A program made the translations under genes and the position numbers. DNA of 64,000 nucleotides from Lachnospiraceae bacterium (GTDB lineage: Bacteria; Bacillota; Clostridia; Lachnospirales; Lachnospiraceae), in contig CABJAW010000004.1 in the NCBI GenBank assembly GCA_902363665.1, positions 186,001-250,000 of the forward strand, read 5' to 3'. Under the pieces are notes generated by a model. The model ran no database searches and was not told the origin of the DNA. It saw only the letters and a program-made list of their open reading frames with translations. Each line of letters begins with the position of its first letter. Position 1 is the stretch's first letter. Of this stretch, positions 40,286 to 48,930 are shown in pieces.

Positions 40286-41215
40286 ATGGAAGAACAGTAT
40301 TTTGCGCTGCTGATCGATGCAGATAATGTATCCGCAAAATATATTACGCCGATTCTGACCGAGCTTTCCAAATACGGCGTGATCACATACAAACGGATTT
40401 ACGGGGACTGGACAAGTACCCTGAATGCTTCCTGGAAGCAGGAACTGCTGACGAATTCGATCACGCCGATCCAGCAGTTTAGCTACACGACAGGAAAGAA
40501 TGCGACGGATTCTGCGATGATCATCGACGCAATGGATATTCTGTACACGAACGACGTAAACGGTTTTTGTATCGTATCGAGTGACAGTGATTTCACGAGG
40601 CTCGTCAGCCGCCTGAGAGAGAGCGGAAAAATGGTGATCGGAATGGGCGAAAATAAGACGCCGGAACCATTCCGCAAGGCGTGTGACAAGTTTACGATCC
40701 TGGAAAACCTGCTGGTCGAGAATGATCCGGGCACGGCGCAGGAAAAGGAGCCGGAGGATGGACTGAGCCGGGAAGCGATCGAGGACGAGATCATCCGGAT
40801 TGTACTTGAAAATCAGGACAGCAACAAAGCAACCGGACTGGGAGAGGTCGGCAGCCGTCTTGTCAGCCTTTATCCGGATTTTGACGTGAGAAGCTACGGC
40901 TACAACATGCTCTCAAAATTTCTGGAGCAGTTTTCAAGGCTTCAGCTGGTCAAGCATGGAAACATTGTGAATGTGGCACTGCGGGAAGATGCAGGCATGA
41001 AGGAGACGATCGATGCCTACGTGCAGAGCATTGTACGAAAAGCCGGAAAAGACGGGATCGAGCTGAGCATCGTGGGCAATAAGGTCTATGAAAAATATAA
41101 GGAATTCAAGATACGGGACTACGGCTATGCTCAGTTCAACAAGTATATCAAGAGCCTTGAGCACATCGTGGTAGAACAAAATGGCGCGAAGCTGATCGCA
41201 CGTTATAAGAAATAG
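40286..41215 (+). CDS. NYN-domain (LabA-like) protein with LOTUS/OST-HTH-like C-terminal domain
   Basis: The 309-residue product starts at ATG 40286 (ATGGAGGA upstream; the frame continues 20 codons further without a ribosome site). Residues 1-150 show a PIN-like NYN nuclease fold: FALLIDADNVSAKYI (about 5-19), TGKNATDSAMIIDAMDIL (about 71-88), FCIVSSDSDFTRLV (about 96-109). All three acidic positions expected for metal binding are present. The C-terminal half has two similar segments, VGSRLVSLYPDFDVRSYGYNMLSKFLE and GNKVYEKYKEFKIRDYGYAQFNKYIK (positions about 198-224 and 269-294), as in tandem OST-HTH/LOTUS RNA-binding domains. An RNase role is likely. Confidence 0.8.
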   Translation: MEEQYFALLIDADNVSAKYITPILTELSKYGVITYKRIYGDWTSTLNASWKQELLTNSITPIQQFSYTTGKNATDSAMIIDAMDILYTNDVNGFCIVSSDSDFTRLVSRLRESGKMVIGMGENKTPEPFRKACDKFTILENLLVENDPGTAQEKEPEDGLSREAIEDEIIRIVLENQDSNKATGLGEVGSRLVSLYPDFDVRSYGYNMLSKFLEQFSRLQLVKHGNIVNVALREDAGMKETIDAYVQSIVRKAGKDGIELSIVGNKVYEKYKEFKIRDYGYAQFNKYIKSLEHIVVEQNGAKLIARYKK

Positions 41216-41229
41216 AACGGGAGAAAAAA

Positions 41230-42552
41230 ATGGAAAATGAACTTTTTGAGCATGCTCCGGTGCCGAAAGCGTACTTTACAATGGCGCTGCCGGTTGTCAT
41301 GGGCATGGTGGTCAATCTTGTCTACAATATCGTAGACACCTTTTTTATTGCCAGAACACAGAATGCACAGCTGGTGGCCGGTGTATCCTTATGTGCACCG
41401 ATCTTTACCTTAATGATCGCGCTCGGCGATATTTTCGGGCTTGGCGGCAGTTCTCTGATCTCCCGCCTGTTCGGTGAAAAGAAGAATGAAGAAGGAAAAC
41501 GGGCGAGCGGATTCTGCTTTTATGCGGCGATCCTCTGCGGCGTGCTTGTGACGATTCTTCTTCTGCTTTTGAAGACACCGGTACTGCATCTGCTTGGAGC
41601 GACTGATGAGACGATCTGGTACGCCGGGCAGTATTACCAGTATCTTGCGCTTGGCGCACCGTTTATCATCGTTGCGCTCACACCGAGCAACCTGATCCGG
41701 ACGGAGGGGCTTGCTCTGCAGTCGATGGCGGCGACGATTCTCGGAGCGGTTGTCAATATCATTCTCGACCCGGTTTTTATTTTCGGCCTGAATATGGGAG
41801 CAGGCGGAGCTGCGATCGCGACGGTGATCGGAAATGCGGCATCAGTAGTGCTTCTCGTTTATTTTGTCCGTACGAAGAGCCGGAAGCTGACGGTGTCACC
41901 GAAAAATATTAAAATCAGCGGTGCTGCGGTGGCGTCCATCCTGGCAATCGGCATTCCGGCCTCCGTCACAAACATCATGCAGAGCTTTGGGATTGCGCTG
42001 ACAAACCGCTTCCTTGCCGATTACGGTACAGAAAAAGTGGCGGCGATGGGAATCGCGATGAAAGTCAATATGATCGTTGTGCTTGTGATGGTCGGCTTTG
42101 CATTTGGCGCACAGCCGCTTCTGGGCTATAATTATGGCGCGGGCAATAAAAAGCGTCTGAGGGAATTTATCCGGTTTGATCTGATGGTAGAAATCGGTTT
42201 TGCTATTGTATGTGCGCTGGTGCTTGCACTGCTCGCACCGCAGTTCGTACGCCTGTTTATGAAAGATGAATTGATCGTTCAGTCCGGAAGCCTGATGCTG
42301 CGCTGTCTGCTGATCTCATCACCGATGATCGCAGTCGTGCTGGTATTTACGACGCTGTTTCAGGCGGAAGGAAAAGCGCTCTCTGCCCTGATTCTTTCCA
42401 TCAGCCGGCAGGGCGTAATCTTTGCCTGCTGTATCGCCGTATTAAAAATGCTGCTCGGCTATATGGGCGTGATCTGTGCGCAGGCAGTTTCAGATGTGAT
42501 CACCGGTGTGATCGCGCTGGCGCTGTACTGGAAATCCATGCGGAAAAGCTGA
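41230..42552 (+). CDS. MATE-family multidrug efflux transporter
   Basis: A 440-residue membrane protein with about twelve helices, using a cation gradient to export drugs or metabolites. The N-terminal ALPVVMGMVVNLVYNIVDTFFI (positions about 18-39) and the internally repeated VGFAFGAQPLLGYNYGAGN (about 291-309) are characteristic of MATE transporters. The substrate cannot be predicted. It begins 14 bases after the NYN gene and probably shares its transcript. Confidence 0.9.
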   Translation: MENELFEHAPVPKAYFTMALPVVMGMVVNLVYNIVDTFFIARTQNAQLVAGVSLCAPIFTLMIALGDIFGLGGSSLISRLFGEKKNEEGKRASGFCFYAAILCGVLVTILLLLLKTPVLHLLGATDETIWYAGQYYQYLALGAPFIIVALTPSNLIRTEGLALQSMAATILGAVVNIILDPVFIFGLNMGAGGAAIATVIGNAASVVLLVYFVRTKSRKLTVSPKNIKISGAAVASILAIGIPASVTNIMQSFGIALTNRFLADYGTEKVAAMGIAMKVNMIVVLVMVGFAFGAQPLLGYNYGAGNKKRLREFIRFDLMVEIGFAIVCALVLALLAPQFVRLFMKDELIVQSGSLMLRCLLISSPMIAVVLVFTTLFQAEGKALSALILSISRQGVIFACCIAVLKMLLGYMGVICAQAVSDVITGVIALALYWKSMRKS

Positions 42553-42650
42553 GGGAAACGCAGAAAGAACGATCATGTGAGCAGCAGGACTGAGCAGATG
42601 ATACAGAAATAAATGTGCGTTAAGAGATAAGAAACAAAAGAAAATGACAA

Positions 42651-42697
42651 AAATACAGCCGGAGTGAGATTGGAAAAATCTGCTCCGGCTGTATTAT
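42651..42697. terminator. Symmetric hairpin after the MATE gene
   Basis: AATACAGCCGGAG pairs with CTCCGGCTGTATT, with an inner AGATT/AAATCT stem. It is nearly symmetric and lies between convergent genes. No T-run follows the 3' arm beyond TATT. Confidence 0.7.
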
Positions 42698-42793
42698 AGC
42701 AATCCTCTAAAATAATGCATCGTAATTCAGCACATCAGGGTGTGAAATCCTGCGTCAGATATCTTTGCCGTGCGTCATTCAGGAAGTGATCAA

Positions 42794-44008
42794 TTAAGAC
42801 TCTGGATGAAATACATACTGCTCCAGCCGCGCAAACGCCTCCTGCACGCGGGAGAGCGGAAGCGCAAGGTTCATCCGGATTCCGTATGTGCCGTGGAACG
42901 GTCGTCCGTCCTGCCATGCGACACCGACATCCCATCCGGCCTTCAGCAGTTCGTCCATCGTCTTTCCATGTGCCTTGCACCACGTTTCACAGTCAAGGAA
43001 GAGCATGTAGGTACCCTGCGGGCGGCTGACATGGATTCCCTGAGCATGCTCAGCAAGAAAGCTGCAAGCATAATCAATATTTTCAGTGAGCACGTGGCGC
43101 AGCTCGTCCACCCACTCCATTCCGGCATCTTTGTAAGCGCCGATCAGGGCGTGCATGGAGAGCACATTTGCCTCATTGTAGTGTGACTTGGAGGAGGCAG
43201 CCAGGAAGCGGTCGCGCAGATACGGATTGTAAATGATGTGATAGCTGCCGACCAGACCGGCGAGGTTGAAGGTCTTGCTCGGTGCATAGAATGCAAAAGT
43301 GCGCATTTTTGCGTCCTCGCTGACCGACTGGGTCGGAATGTGTGAAAATCCGTCAAGCGTCAGATCGGACCAGATTTCGTCCGAGATGACGAGACAGTCG
43401 TTGGCGCGGTAGACTTCCATGGCTTTTTCGATTTCCCATCGTTCCCAGACACGGCCGCAGGGATTGTGCGGGCTGCAGAAGATTGCCGCATGGATGTGAT
43501 GCTCTTTGATCTTTGCATCCATATCCTCATAATCCATGCGCCAGATGTTATCTTCGTCGAGACAGAGCGGACTGTGAATGATCTGGTAGCCGTTGTTTGT
43601 CAGGCTTCCGGTAAAGCCGATGTAGGTCGGGCTGTGCAGCAGGACAGCATCGCCCGGCTGTGCACAGACTTTCAGTGCGGAAAGCACACCGCCGAGCACG
43701 CCGTTTTCGTAGCCGATGCATTCCTTTGTCAGAAAATCAATGCCGTTGCGTTCCCTCTGCCAGCGGATGATTGAATTGAAATATTCGTCAGTGAGAGAAA
43801 AGTAGCCGAATGCCGGGTGCTGTATTCTCTGAATGACGGCTTCCTGAATCGAAGGAGCCGTCGGAAAATTCATATCGGCCACCCACATTGGAATCACGTC
43901 AAATCCTTCCTGCGGCGCACCCGGTGCAAAGCCGCCGGTTCCGACTGCATCAACGGCGATCGCATCCTTTTCGTGACGGTCCATGACCGTTGTAAAATCG
44001 TATTTCAT
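42794..44008 (-). CDS. MalY/PatB-type PLP-dependent aminotransferase (cystathionine beta-lyase-like)
   Basis: A 404-residue fold-type I PLP enzyme. The MalY/PatB signature appears early: VIPMWVADMNFPTAPSI (about residues 38-54) and PAFGYFSLTDEYFNSII. SPHNPCGRVW (about 179-188), ISDEIWSDLTLDG (about 211-223) and the PLP lysine in YAPSKTFNLAGL (about 246-257) follow. The family cleaves cystathionine or acts as an aminotransferase. No methionine-biosynthesis genes are adjacent. AGGAGG lies just upstream of the start. It is divergent from the DppA-like gene. Confidence 0.88.
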   Translation of the reverse strand: MKYDFTTVMDRHEKDAIAVDAVGTGGFAPGAPQEGFDVIPMWVADMNFPTAPSIQEAVIQRIQHPAFGYFSLTDEYFNSIIRWQRERNGIDFLTKECIGYENGVLGGVLSALKVCAQPGDAVLLHSPTYIGFTGSLTNNGYQIIHSPLCLDEDNIWRMDYEDMDAKIKEHHIHAAIFCSPHNPCGRVWERWEIEKAMEVYRANDCLVISDEIWSDLTLDGFSHIPTQSVSEDAKMRTFAFYAPSKTFNLAGLVGSYHIIYNPYLRDRFLAASSKSHYNEANVLSMHALIGAYKDAGMEWVDELRHVLTENIDYACSFLAEHAQGIHVSRPQGTYMLFLDCETWCKAHGKTMDELLKAGWDVGVAWQDGRPFHGTYGIRMNLALPLSRVQEAFARLEQYVFHPES

Positions 44009-44074
44009 AAAAAAATCCTCCCGATGTAAGTTTAAAAATACACGTTGCTTCTGAATTCATTTCTGGAAAGGTGA

Positions 44075-44094
44075 AGCGGAGATTCGCAATCCGC
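44075..44094 (-). repeat. Short palindromic intergenic repeat, copy 2
   Basis: On the minus strand, GCGGATTGCGAATCTCCGCT. It differs by one base from the common core and sits in the spacer between two divergent genes. Confidence 0.65.
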
Positions 44095-44247
44095 CGCGCT
44101 TTCTGGCTGGAACTATTATACCGCAAAAACAGAAATCTGTAACGGGGGAGATGGGAAAATTCTGATAAATGATGCAATCGGTGGAGGCGAATGGGATATT
44201 TCAGGCAGATGTTCCGGAAGAAAGAAAAAATTGGAAGAAAAACAAAC

Positions 44248-44841
44248 ATGAAGCTGTTCATAAGTGCTGATATCGAGGGATGTGCAGGTCTGGCACTGAC
44301 CGGTGAGACGCATAAAGCAGAAGCGGTATATCAGGCATTTGCAAAAGAGATGACAGAGGAAGTGCTGGCAGCCTGTGAAGCAGCCCGTGAAGCGGGTGCC
44401 GATGAGATTGTGGTAAGGGACGGACATGGAGATGCCTCCAATATTGATCCTCTGAGAATGCCGGACTATGTGACCCTGATCCGTGGAAAGAGCGGTCATC
44501 CCTACAATATGATGTACGGTATTGATGAGACCTTTGACGGTGTGCTTTACATCGGTTATCATGCTCCGGCCGGAGATCCTGAATTTGCAATCAGCCATAC
44601 TTCTACCGGCAACAGTCTCTACATTCATCTGAACGGAAAAGTCATGAGCGAATGCATGCTCAACAGTTACACTGCCGCTTCCAAAGGCGTACCCGTTCTG
44701 TTCCTGTCAGGGGATGAGAAGATCTGCCGGCTGGCGAAGGAACTCGTACCTGGTATGCAGAAAGTTGATACGTTTACAAATAAACTGGAAACAGATCAAT
44801 GGCTGGATGTTGTAACGGCACATTGTTTTGTAGTATATTAA
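44248..44841 (+). CDS. DppA-like D-aminopeptidase (M55), C-terminally shortened
   Basis: The 197-residue product starts at ATG 44248. N-terminal MKLFISADIEGCAGL has the M55 metal-binding SxDxEG. DEIVVRDGHGDASNIDP (about residues 54-70) and LYIGYHAPAGDPEFAISHTS (about 99-118) supply further metal ligands. Family members are about 270 residues; this one ends at VTAHCFVVY, about 70 residues early and without the usual C-terminal segment, so it may be truncated by mutation. It lies 37 bases before an M42 peptidase gene, which suggests joint peptide breakdown. Confidence 0.72.
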   Translation: MKLFISADIEGCAGLALTGETHKAEAVYQAFAKEMTEEVLAACEAAREAGADEIVVRDGHGDASNIDPLRMPDYVTLIRGKSGHPYNMMYGIDETFDGVLYIGYHAPAGDPEFAISHTSTGNSLYIHLNGKVMSECMLNSYTAASKGVPVLFLSGDEKICRLAKELVPGMQKVDTFTNKLETDQWLDVVTAHCFVVY

Positions 44842-44878
44842 GAAAGACAATAAACCTGAGAAGAGAGGAAAAAGAACT

Positions 44879-45979
44879 ATGGATATACAGATGTTTGGCA
44901 AAATTTCAGATGCGTTCGGGCCCAGCGGCTTTGAAGAAGATGTGATCCGAACGATTGCCGGGTACTGTAAAGAATTTGAACTTTCCAATGATGCGATGAA
45001 TAACCTTTATGCCCGTATGCCCGGAGCATCTGCGGAGCTTCCGGTCATTCAGCTGGATGCACATACGGATGAATGCGGTTTCATGGTGCAGAACATTCAG
45101 GACAACGGATGCCTGGGGATTCTTATGCTTGGAGGATTTCATCTTACAAGCCTTCCGGCTCATTCTGTATGGGTCAGGACAAGAACCGGAAAAATGGTTC
45201 GTGGAATCATCTGCGCAAAACCGGTTCATTTTATGACGGCTGCAGAGCGCGGCAGTCAGAGCCTTGAAATCGAAAAAATGTATGTCGATGTGGGAGCAAC
45301 GAGCCGTGAGGAAGTAGAACAGGAGTATGGCATCCATATCGGGGATCCGATGGTGCCGGATGTATCTTTCTCTTATGATGAAGAGCATAAGATCTGTTTT
45401 GGCAAAGCATTTGACAACCGTGCCGGCTGTGCCTGTATTGTCGATACTATGAAAATGCTTTATGAAGACCGTGACAGATTACCTGTCAATGTGTTAGGTG
45501 CTTTTGCGGCACAGGAAGAAGTCGGTATGCGCGGGGCGACGGTGACCTCGCAGGTGGTGAAGCCGGATATGGCAATTGTCTTTGAGGGTTCTCCGTCCGA
45601 CGATTTCTTCATCAGTGCCGGTCAGGCACAGGGGAGAATGAAGCACGGTGTCCAGATCCGCAGGATGGATAACAGCTATATTTCCAATACGGCATTTATG
45701 GATTATGCAGAGGAGATCGCCCAAAAGTACGGAATTAAGTTTCAGGAGACGGTACGAAGAGGCGGCAGCACCAATGCCGGTAAGATCAGCCTGACCGGAA
45801 AGGCCGTTCCTGTACTGGTGCTTGGCGTGCCATCCCGCTATGTGCACAGCCATTATAATTTCTGTGCGAAAGAAGACCTGGAAGCCGCCACAAAACTTGC
45901 GGCAAGTGTTATTCGTGAGCTGGATGCGGAACGGATACGTCATATCTGTCATCAGGATATTCTGGATCAGGTGAAATAG
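44879..45979 (+). CDS. M42-family metallopeptidase (glutamyl aminopeptidase-like)
   Basis: A 366-residue cytoplasmic zinc/cobalt aminopeptidase. N-terminal SDAFGPSGFEEDVI (about residues 10-23), QLDAHTDECGFMV (metal ligands, about 59-71), GKAFDNRAGCACIVD (about 177-191), AAQEEVGMRGA (catalytic glutamate, about 211-221), the Asp/Glu site VFEGSPSDDFF, and HSHYNFCAKEDLEAA with the final histidine (about 321-335) match the family. AGAGGAAAAAG precedes the start. Confidence 0.88.
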   Translation: MDIQMFGKISDAFGPSGFEEDVIRTIAGYCKEFELSNDAMNNLYARMPGASAELPVIQLDAHTDECGFMVQNIQDNGCLGILMLGGFHLTSLPAHSVWVRTRTGKMVRGIICAKPVHFMTAAERGSQSLEIEKMYVDVGATSREEVEQEYGIHIGDPMVPDVSFSYDEEHKICFGKAFDNRAGCACIVDTMKMLYEDRDRLPVNVLGAFAAQEEVGMRGATVTSQVVKPDMAIVFEGSPSDDFFISAGQAQGRMKHGVQIRRMDNSYISNTAFMDYAEEIAQKYGIKFQETVRRGGSTNAGKISLTGKAVPVLVLGVPSRYVHSHYNFCAKEDLEAATKLAASVIRELDAERIRHICHQDILDQVK

Positions 45980-45988
45980 AGGAGTGCA

Positions 45989-46105
45989 GGTATGAGCAGA
46001 CCGATCAGTGGCATCCGGAGGGACTTCTGGAATCTGCGCCTGAAATGAATAAACTGTTTCGAAATCTGGTAGAACGAAGTATGGAATATCAAAGCAGACG
46101 ATAGA
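45989..46105 (+). pseudogene. Possible C-terminal gene remnant
   Basis: After the M42 stop there is a short open frame ending at 46105 with the sequence DQWHPEGLLESAPEMNKLF...ERSMEYQSRR. It looks like a normal protein C-terminus but has no start or upstream domain. I do not recognise the family; it is a low-confidence remnant. Confidence 0.25.
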
Positions 46106-46169
46106 GAATGCGGCGCAGGAGAAGGACGAATCCAATTTCCGTATAAGATAATAAATATACTTTCAGGAG

Positions 46170-46201
46170 AAGCCACAGATCCGATTCTGTGGTTTTTCTC
46201 T
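46170..46201 (+). terminator. Terminator upstream of the trp leader
   Basis: AGCCACAGAT pairs with ATTCTGTGGTT, followed by TTTTC. Confidence 0.75.
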
Positions 46202-46219
46202 GTAATAAGGTAACCGTTT

Positions 46220-46290
46220 GTTACCGTTCGCACCCTTGTGACGCCCCGATACTGTACGGGGCTGTTTTTCAAATACCTGTGAACAGTAAC
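46220..46290. repeat. Short inverted-repeat element resembling the MITE ends
   Basis: GTTACCGTTCGCA at the left and TGTGAACAGTAAC at the right are near-perfect inverse complements, with a CCCCG/CGGGG hairpin inside. The ends resemble those of the 37561-37702 element but no target duplication is seen. Confidence 0.4.
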
Positions 46291-46321
46291 AAGAAAGCAC
46301 GAAAAAATCAAAAAAAAATGG

Positions 46322-46350
46322 TTGACAATAGAAAAATATTGTGGTAGTTT
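46322..46350 (+). promoter_or_regulatory. Promoter of the trp operon
   Basis: TTGACA (46322-46327), 17 bases, TAGTTT (46345-46350). Perfect -35 box, weaker -10. Confidence 0.7.
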
Positions 46351-46374
46351 TATAAAAAATTTAATCAACTAAAC

Positions 46375-46650
46375 CGATGAAGCGGAGATAAAGACAGGGA
46401 TGCGCGCACAGAGAGTCCGGGGAGCTGAGAGCCGGATCGAAAAGCAATCTGCCAAATGGACCGCAGAGGGCGCAGTCAAAGGCAAAAGCCGAGTATTCTG
46501 CGACGTAGGACATACGTCAGTTGTCTGGAATATATAGGTATTCCGCAAAGCGCACGGGTCGTTCCGTGAAGCAAGGTGGCACCGCGGGTGAAAAGAAAGT
46601 TTGAGCTCGTCCTTGACAGAACCAGAATTCTGTCGAGGACGGGCTTTTTG
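46375..46650 (+). promoter_or_regulatory. Tryptophan T-box leader with terminator
   Basis: The T-box sequence AGGTGGCACCGCGGG is at 46574-46588. Upstream, the stem I region contains GGGGAGCTGAGAGCC and a candidate specifier TGG (Trp) at 46457-46459 in AAATGGACCGC. The terminator stem GCTCGTCC...CAGAA pairs with TTCTG...GGACGGGC (46603-46644), then TTTTT. Uncharged tRNA-Trp would favour read-through into trpE. Confidence 0.92.
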
Positions 46651-46743
46651 TGTTATTAGTTTCGGACGGCAGGAGCTGCGACAGCAGCGGAACATTCGCG
46701 AAGCGAATGGGTCTGTGGCCTGTGTTCGAGACGTCCATGTCAA

Positions 46744-46764
46744 AGCGGATATTCGCAATTCGCT
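46744..46764 (-). repeat. Short palindromic intergenic repeat, copy 3
   Basis: AGCGGATATTCGCAATTCGCT on the plus strand, just upstream of trpE and downstream of the T-box terminator. Extended similarity to the other copies continues into CGCTACTCGGTTA. Confidence 0.65.
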
Positions 46765-46803
46765 TCGCTACTCGGTTAAAGAAACCCCAGGGGAGGAGAT
46801 CAC

Positions 46804-48294
46804 ATGTATCCATCATTTGAAGAACTTACACAGCTTGCAGCGTGCGGCGTTTACCGGCGCATCCCGGTCTGCAAAGAGCTGTACGCGGACCGGTACACGC
46901 CGGTTGAGGTCATGAGAAAATTACGGCAGGCCAGCAGGCATTGCTACATGCTGGAGAGCGCAAGCCAGACGGAGGTCTGGGGGCGCTACACTTTCCTTGG
47001 GTATGATCCGACAATGGAGATCACGTGCACAGACGGTCTCGTAAAGATCAGCAAAAACGGTCCGGACGGCCTGGAAGAGGTGGAGCATCGGCAGGTAGCA
47101 CATCCGGCCGATACACTTCGGGAGATCCTGAGGGCCTGTAAAAGCCCGGTACTGGAGAAAATGCCTCCATTTACGGGCGGTCTGGTAGGTTATTTTTCCT
47201 ACGATTACATCAAGTACAGCGAGCCGAAGCTGAAGCTGGAAGATCATGAGCAGCAGGATTTCCGCGACATGGATCTGATGCTGTTTGATTCGGTTATTGC
47301 ATTTGACCATTACAGACAGAAAGTGCTGCTGATCACAGGCGTGATGACAGACGGTGATTTGAAAAAAGCATATGAAGAAGCAGGAGCGCATCTCGATCAG
47401 ATGGCACAGCTGATCCGTGAGGGCGAGCCAAAACAGTTTAAAAAATTAAAACTAGAATCAGAAATTAAGCCGCAGTTTCCAAAGGAGCGCTACAGTGCGA
47501 TGGTGGAAAAAGCAAAGCACTACATTCATGAAGGCGATATTTTTCAGGTGGTGCTTTCGAATCCGATGCGGGCAAAAGCGAGCGGCAGCCTGTTTGATAC
47601 GTATCGGGCGTTGAGGGCGACGAATCCTTCTCCTTATATGTTTTACTTTTCCAGCGATGATATCGAGCTTGCGGGCGCTTCGCCGGAGACGCTGGCGAAG
47701 CTGGACAATGGAAAGCTGAGTACCTTCCCGCTGGCCGGTACGAGACCGAGAGGAAAAGATTCCGGTGAGGATGAGGCACTGGAGAGGGAGCTTCTGGCTG
47801 ATGAAAAAGAGCGCGCAGAACACAATATGCTCGTAGACCTTGGACGGAACGACATCGGAAAGATCAGCCGGATCGGCAGCGTACACGTAGAAAAATATAT
47901 GGAGATTGAGCGGTTTTCCCACGTCATGCACATCGGTTCGACTGTGACAGGACTGATCCGGGAAGATAAAGATGCCGTTGATGCGGTGGATGCGATTCTT
48001 CCGGCGGGCACGCTCTCAGGAGCACCGAAATTCCGGGCCTGCCAGATCATTGAAGAACTGGAGCAGAGCAAGCGGGGCATTTACGGAGGGGCGGTCGGCT
48101 ATCTGGATTTTGCCGGCAACCTTGATACCTGCATTGCAATCCGCCTGGTCTATAAGAAAAACGGAGAGATCTGTATCCGCTCCGGAGCAGGAATCGTGGC
48201 AGACAGTGTGCCGGAAAAAGAATTTGAAGAGTGCTGCAACAAGGCAAAGGCCGTACGCGTAGCGATTGAAAGGGCAGAGGAGGGACTGGAATGA
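46804..48294 (+). CDS. trpE: Anthranilate synthase component I
   Basis: A 496-residue enzyme that converts chorismate to anthranilate with ammonia from TrpG. CYMLESASQTEVWGRYTFLG (positions about 47-66) contains the LLESx(S) motif of tryptophan feedback binding. The chorismate-binding domain shows FQVVLSNP, ASPETLAK, LAGTRPRGK, ELLADEKERAEHNMLVDLGRND (positions about 327-348), HVMHIGSTVTG, LPAGTLSGAPK and the C-terminal RSGAGIVADSVPEKE. GGGGAGGAG precedes the start. First gene of trpEGDCFBA; overlaps trpG by 4 bases. Confidence 0.96.
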   Translation: MYPSFEELTQLAACGVYRRIPVCKELYADRYTPVEVMRKLRQASRHCYMLESASQTEVWGRYTFLGYDPTMEITCTDGLVKISKNGPDGLEEVEHRQVAHPADTLREILRACKSPVLEKMPPFTGGLVGYFSYDYIKYSEPKLKLEDHEQQDFRDMDLMLFDSVIAFDHYRQKVLLITGVMTDGDLKKAYEEAGAHLDQMAQLIREGEPKQFKKLKLESEIKPQFPKERYSAMVEKAKHYIHEGDIFQVVLSNPMRAKASGSLFDTYRALRATNPSPYMFYFSSDDIELAGASPETLAKLDNGKLSTFPLAGTRPRGKDSGEDEALERELLADEKERAEHNMLVDLGRNDIGKISRIGSVHVEKYMEIERFSHVMHIGSTVTGLIREDKDAVDAVDAILPAGTLSGAPKFRACQIIEELEQSKRGIYGGAVGYLDFAGNLDTCIAIRLVYKKNGEICIRSGAGIVADSVPEKEFEECCNKAKAVRVAIERAEEGLE

Positions 48295-48866
48295 TTTTAC
48301 TGATCGATAACTATGACAGTTTTTCTTACAATCTGTATCAGCTGATCGGTTCTGTGGAGCCGGAGGTCAAAGTGATCCGAAACGATGACTGTACACTGGG
48401 GGAGATCGAAGCGATGCAGCCGGAAGCGCTGATCCTTTCCCCGGGTCCTGGCAGGCCGGAGGACGCGGGAATCTGTATTCCGGCAATCCGGTATTTCGCC
48501 GGAAAGCTGCCGATTCTCGGCGTCTGCCTGGGTCATCAGGCGATCTGTGAGGCATTTGGCGGCACAGTTTCTTACGCAAAACAGCTGATGCATGGCAAAC
48601 AGAAGGAGATCCGCCAGTGCGCAGAAAACAGATTGTTTCGGGATCTGCCGGAGACGTTTCCGGCGGCAAGATATCATTCCCTTGCTGCTGTGCGTGACAC
48701 ACTTCCGGAGGAACTTCTTGTTACAGCAAAGTCAGAGGACGGGGAAGTCATGGCAGTGGAACATCAGAAGTTTCAGGTGTTCGGTGTACAGTTTCATCCG
48801 GAATCGGTCATGACACCGGACGGACGGAAAATGATTGAGAATTTTATGAAGGCAGCACGGGGGTAA
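48291..48866 (+). CDS. trpG: Anthranilate synthase component II (glutamine amidotransferase)
   Basis: A 191-residue class I glutamine amidotransferase that supplies ammonia to TrpE. N-terminal LLIDNYDSFSYNL, the oxyanion motif LSPGPGRPEDAG (about residues 50-61), the catalytic cysteine in GVCLGHQAI (about 77-85) and the His/Glu pair in FGVQFHPESVMT (about 164-175) are intact. Not fused to trpD. Confidence 0.95.
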   Translation: MILLIDNYDSFSYNLYQLIGSVEPEVKVIRNDDCTLGEIEAMQPEALILSPGPGRPEDAGICIPAIRYFAGKLPILGVCLGHQAICEAFGGTVSYAKQLMHGKQKEIRQCAENRLFRDLPETFPAARYHSLAAVRDTLPEELLVTAKSEDGEVMAVEHQKFQVFGVQFHPESVMTPDGRKMIENFMKAARG

Positions 48867-48930
48867 GCAGCCAACAGGGTAGAAATTAAGATTCCGAGAG
48901 TACATCATCAAAAACGAGGAGGAAGCAGAC

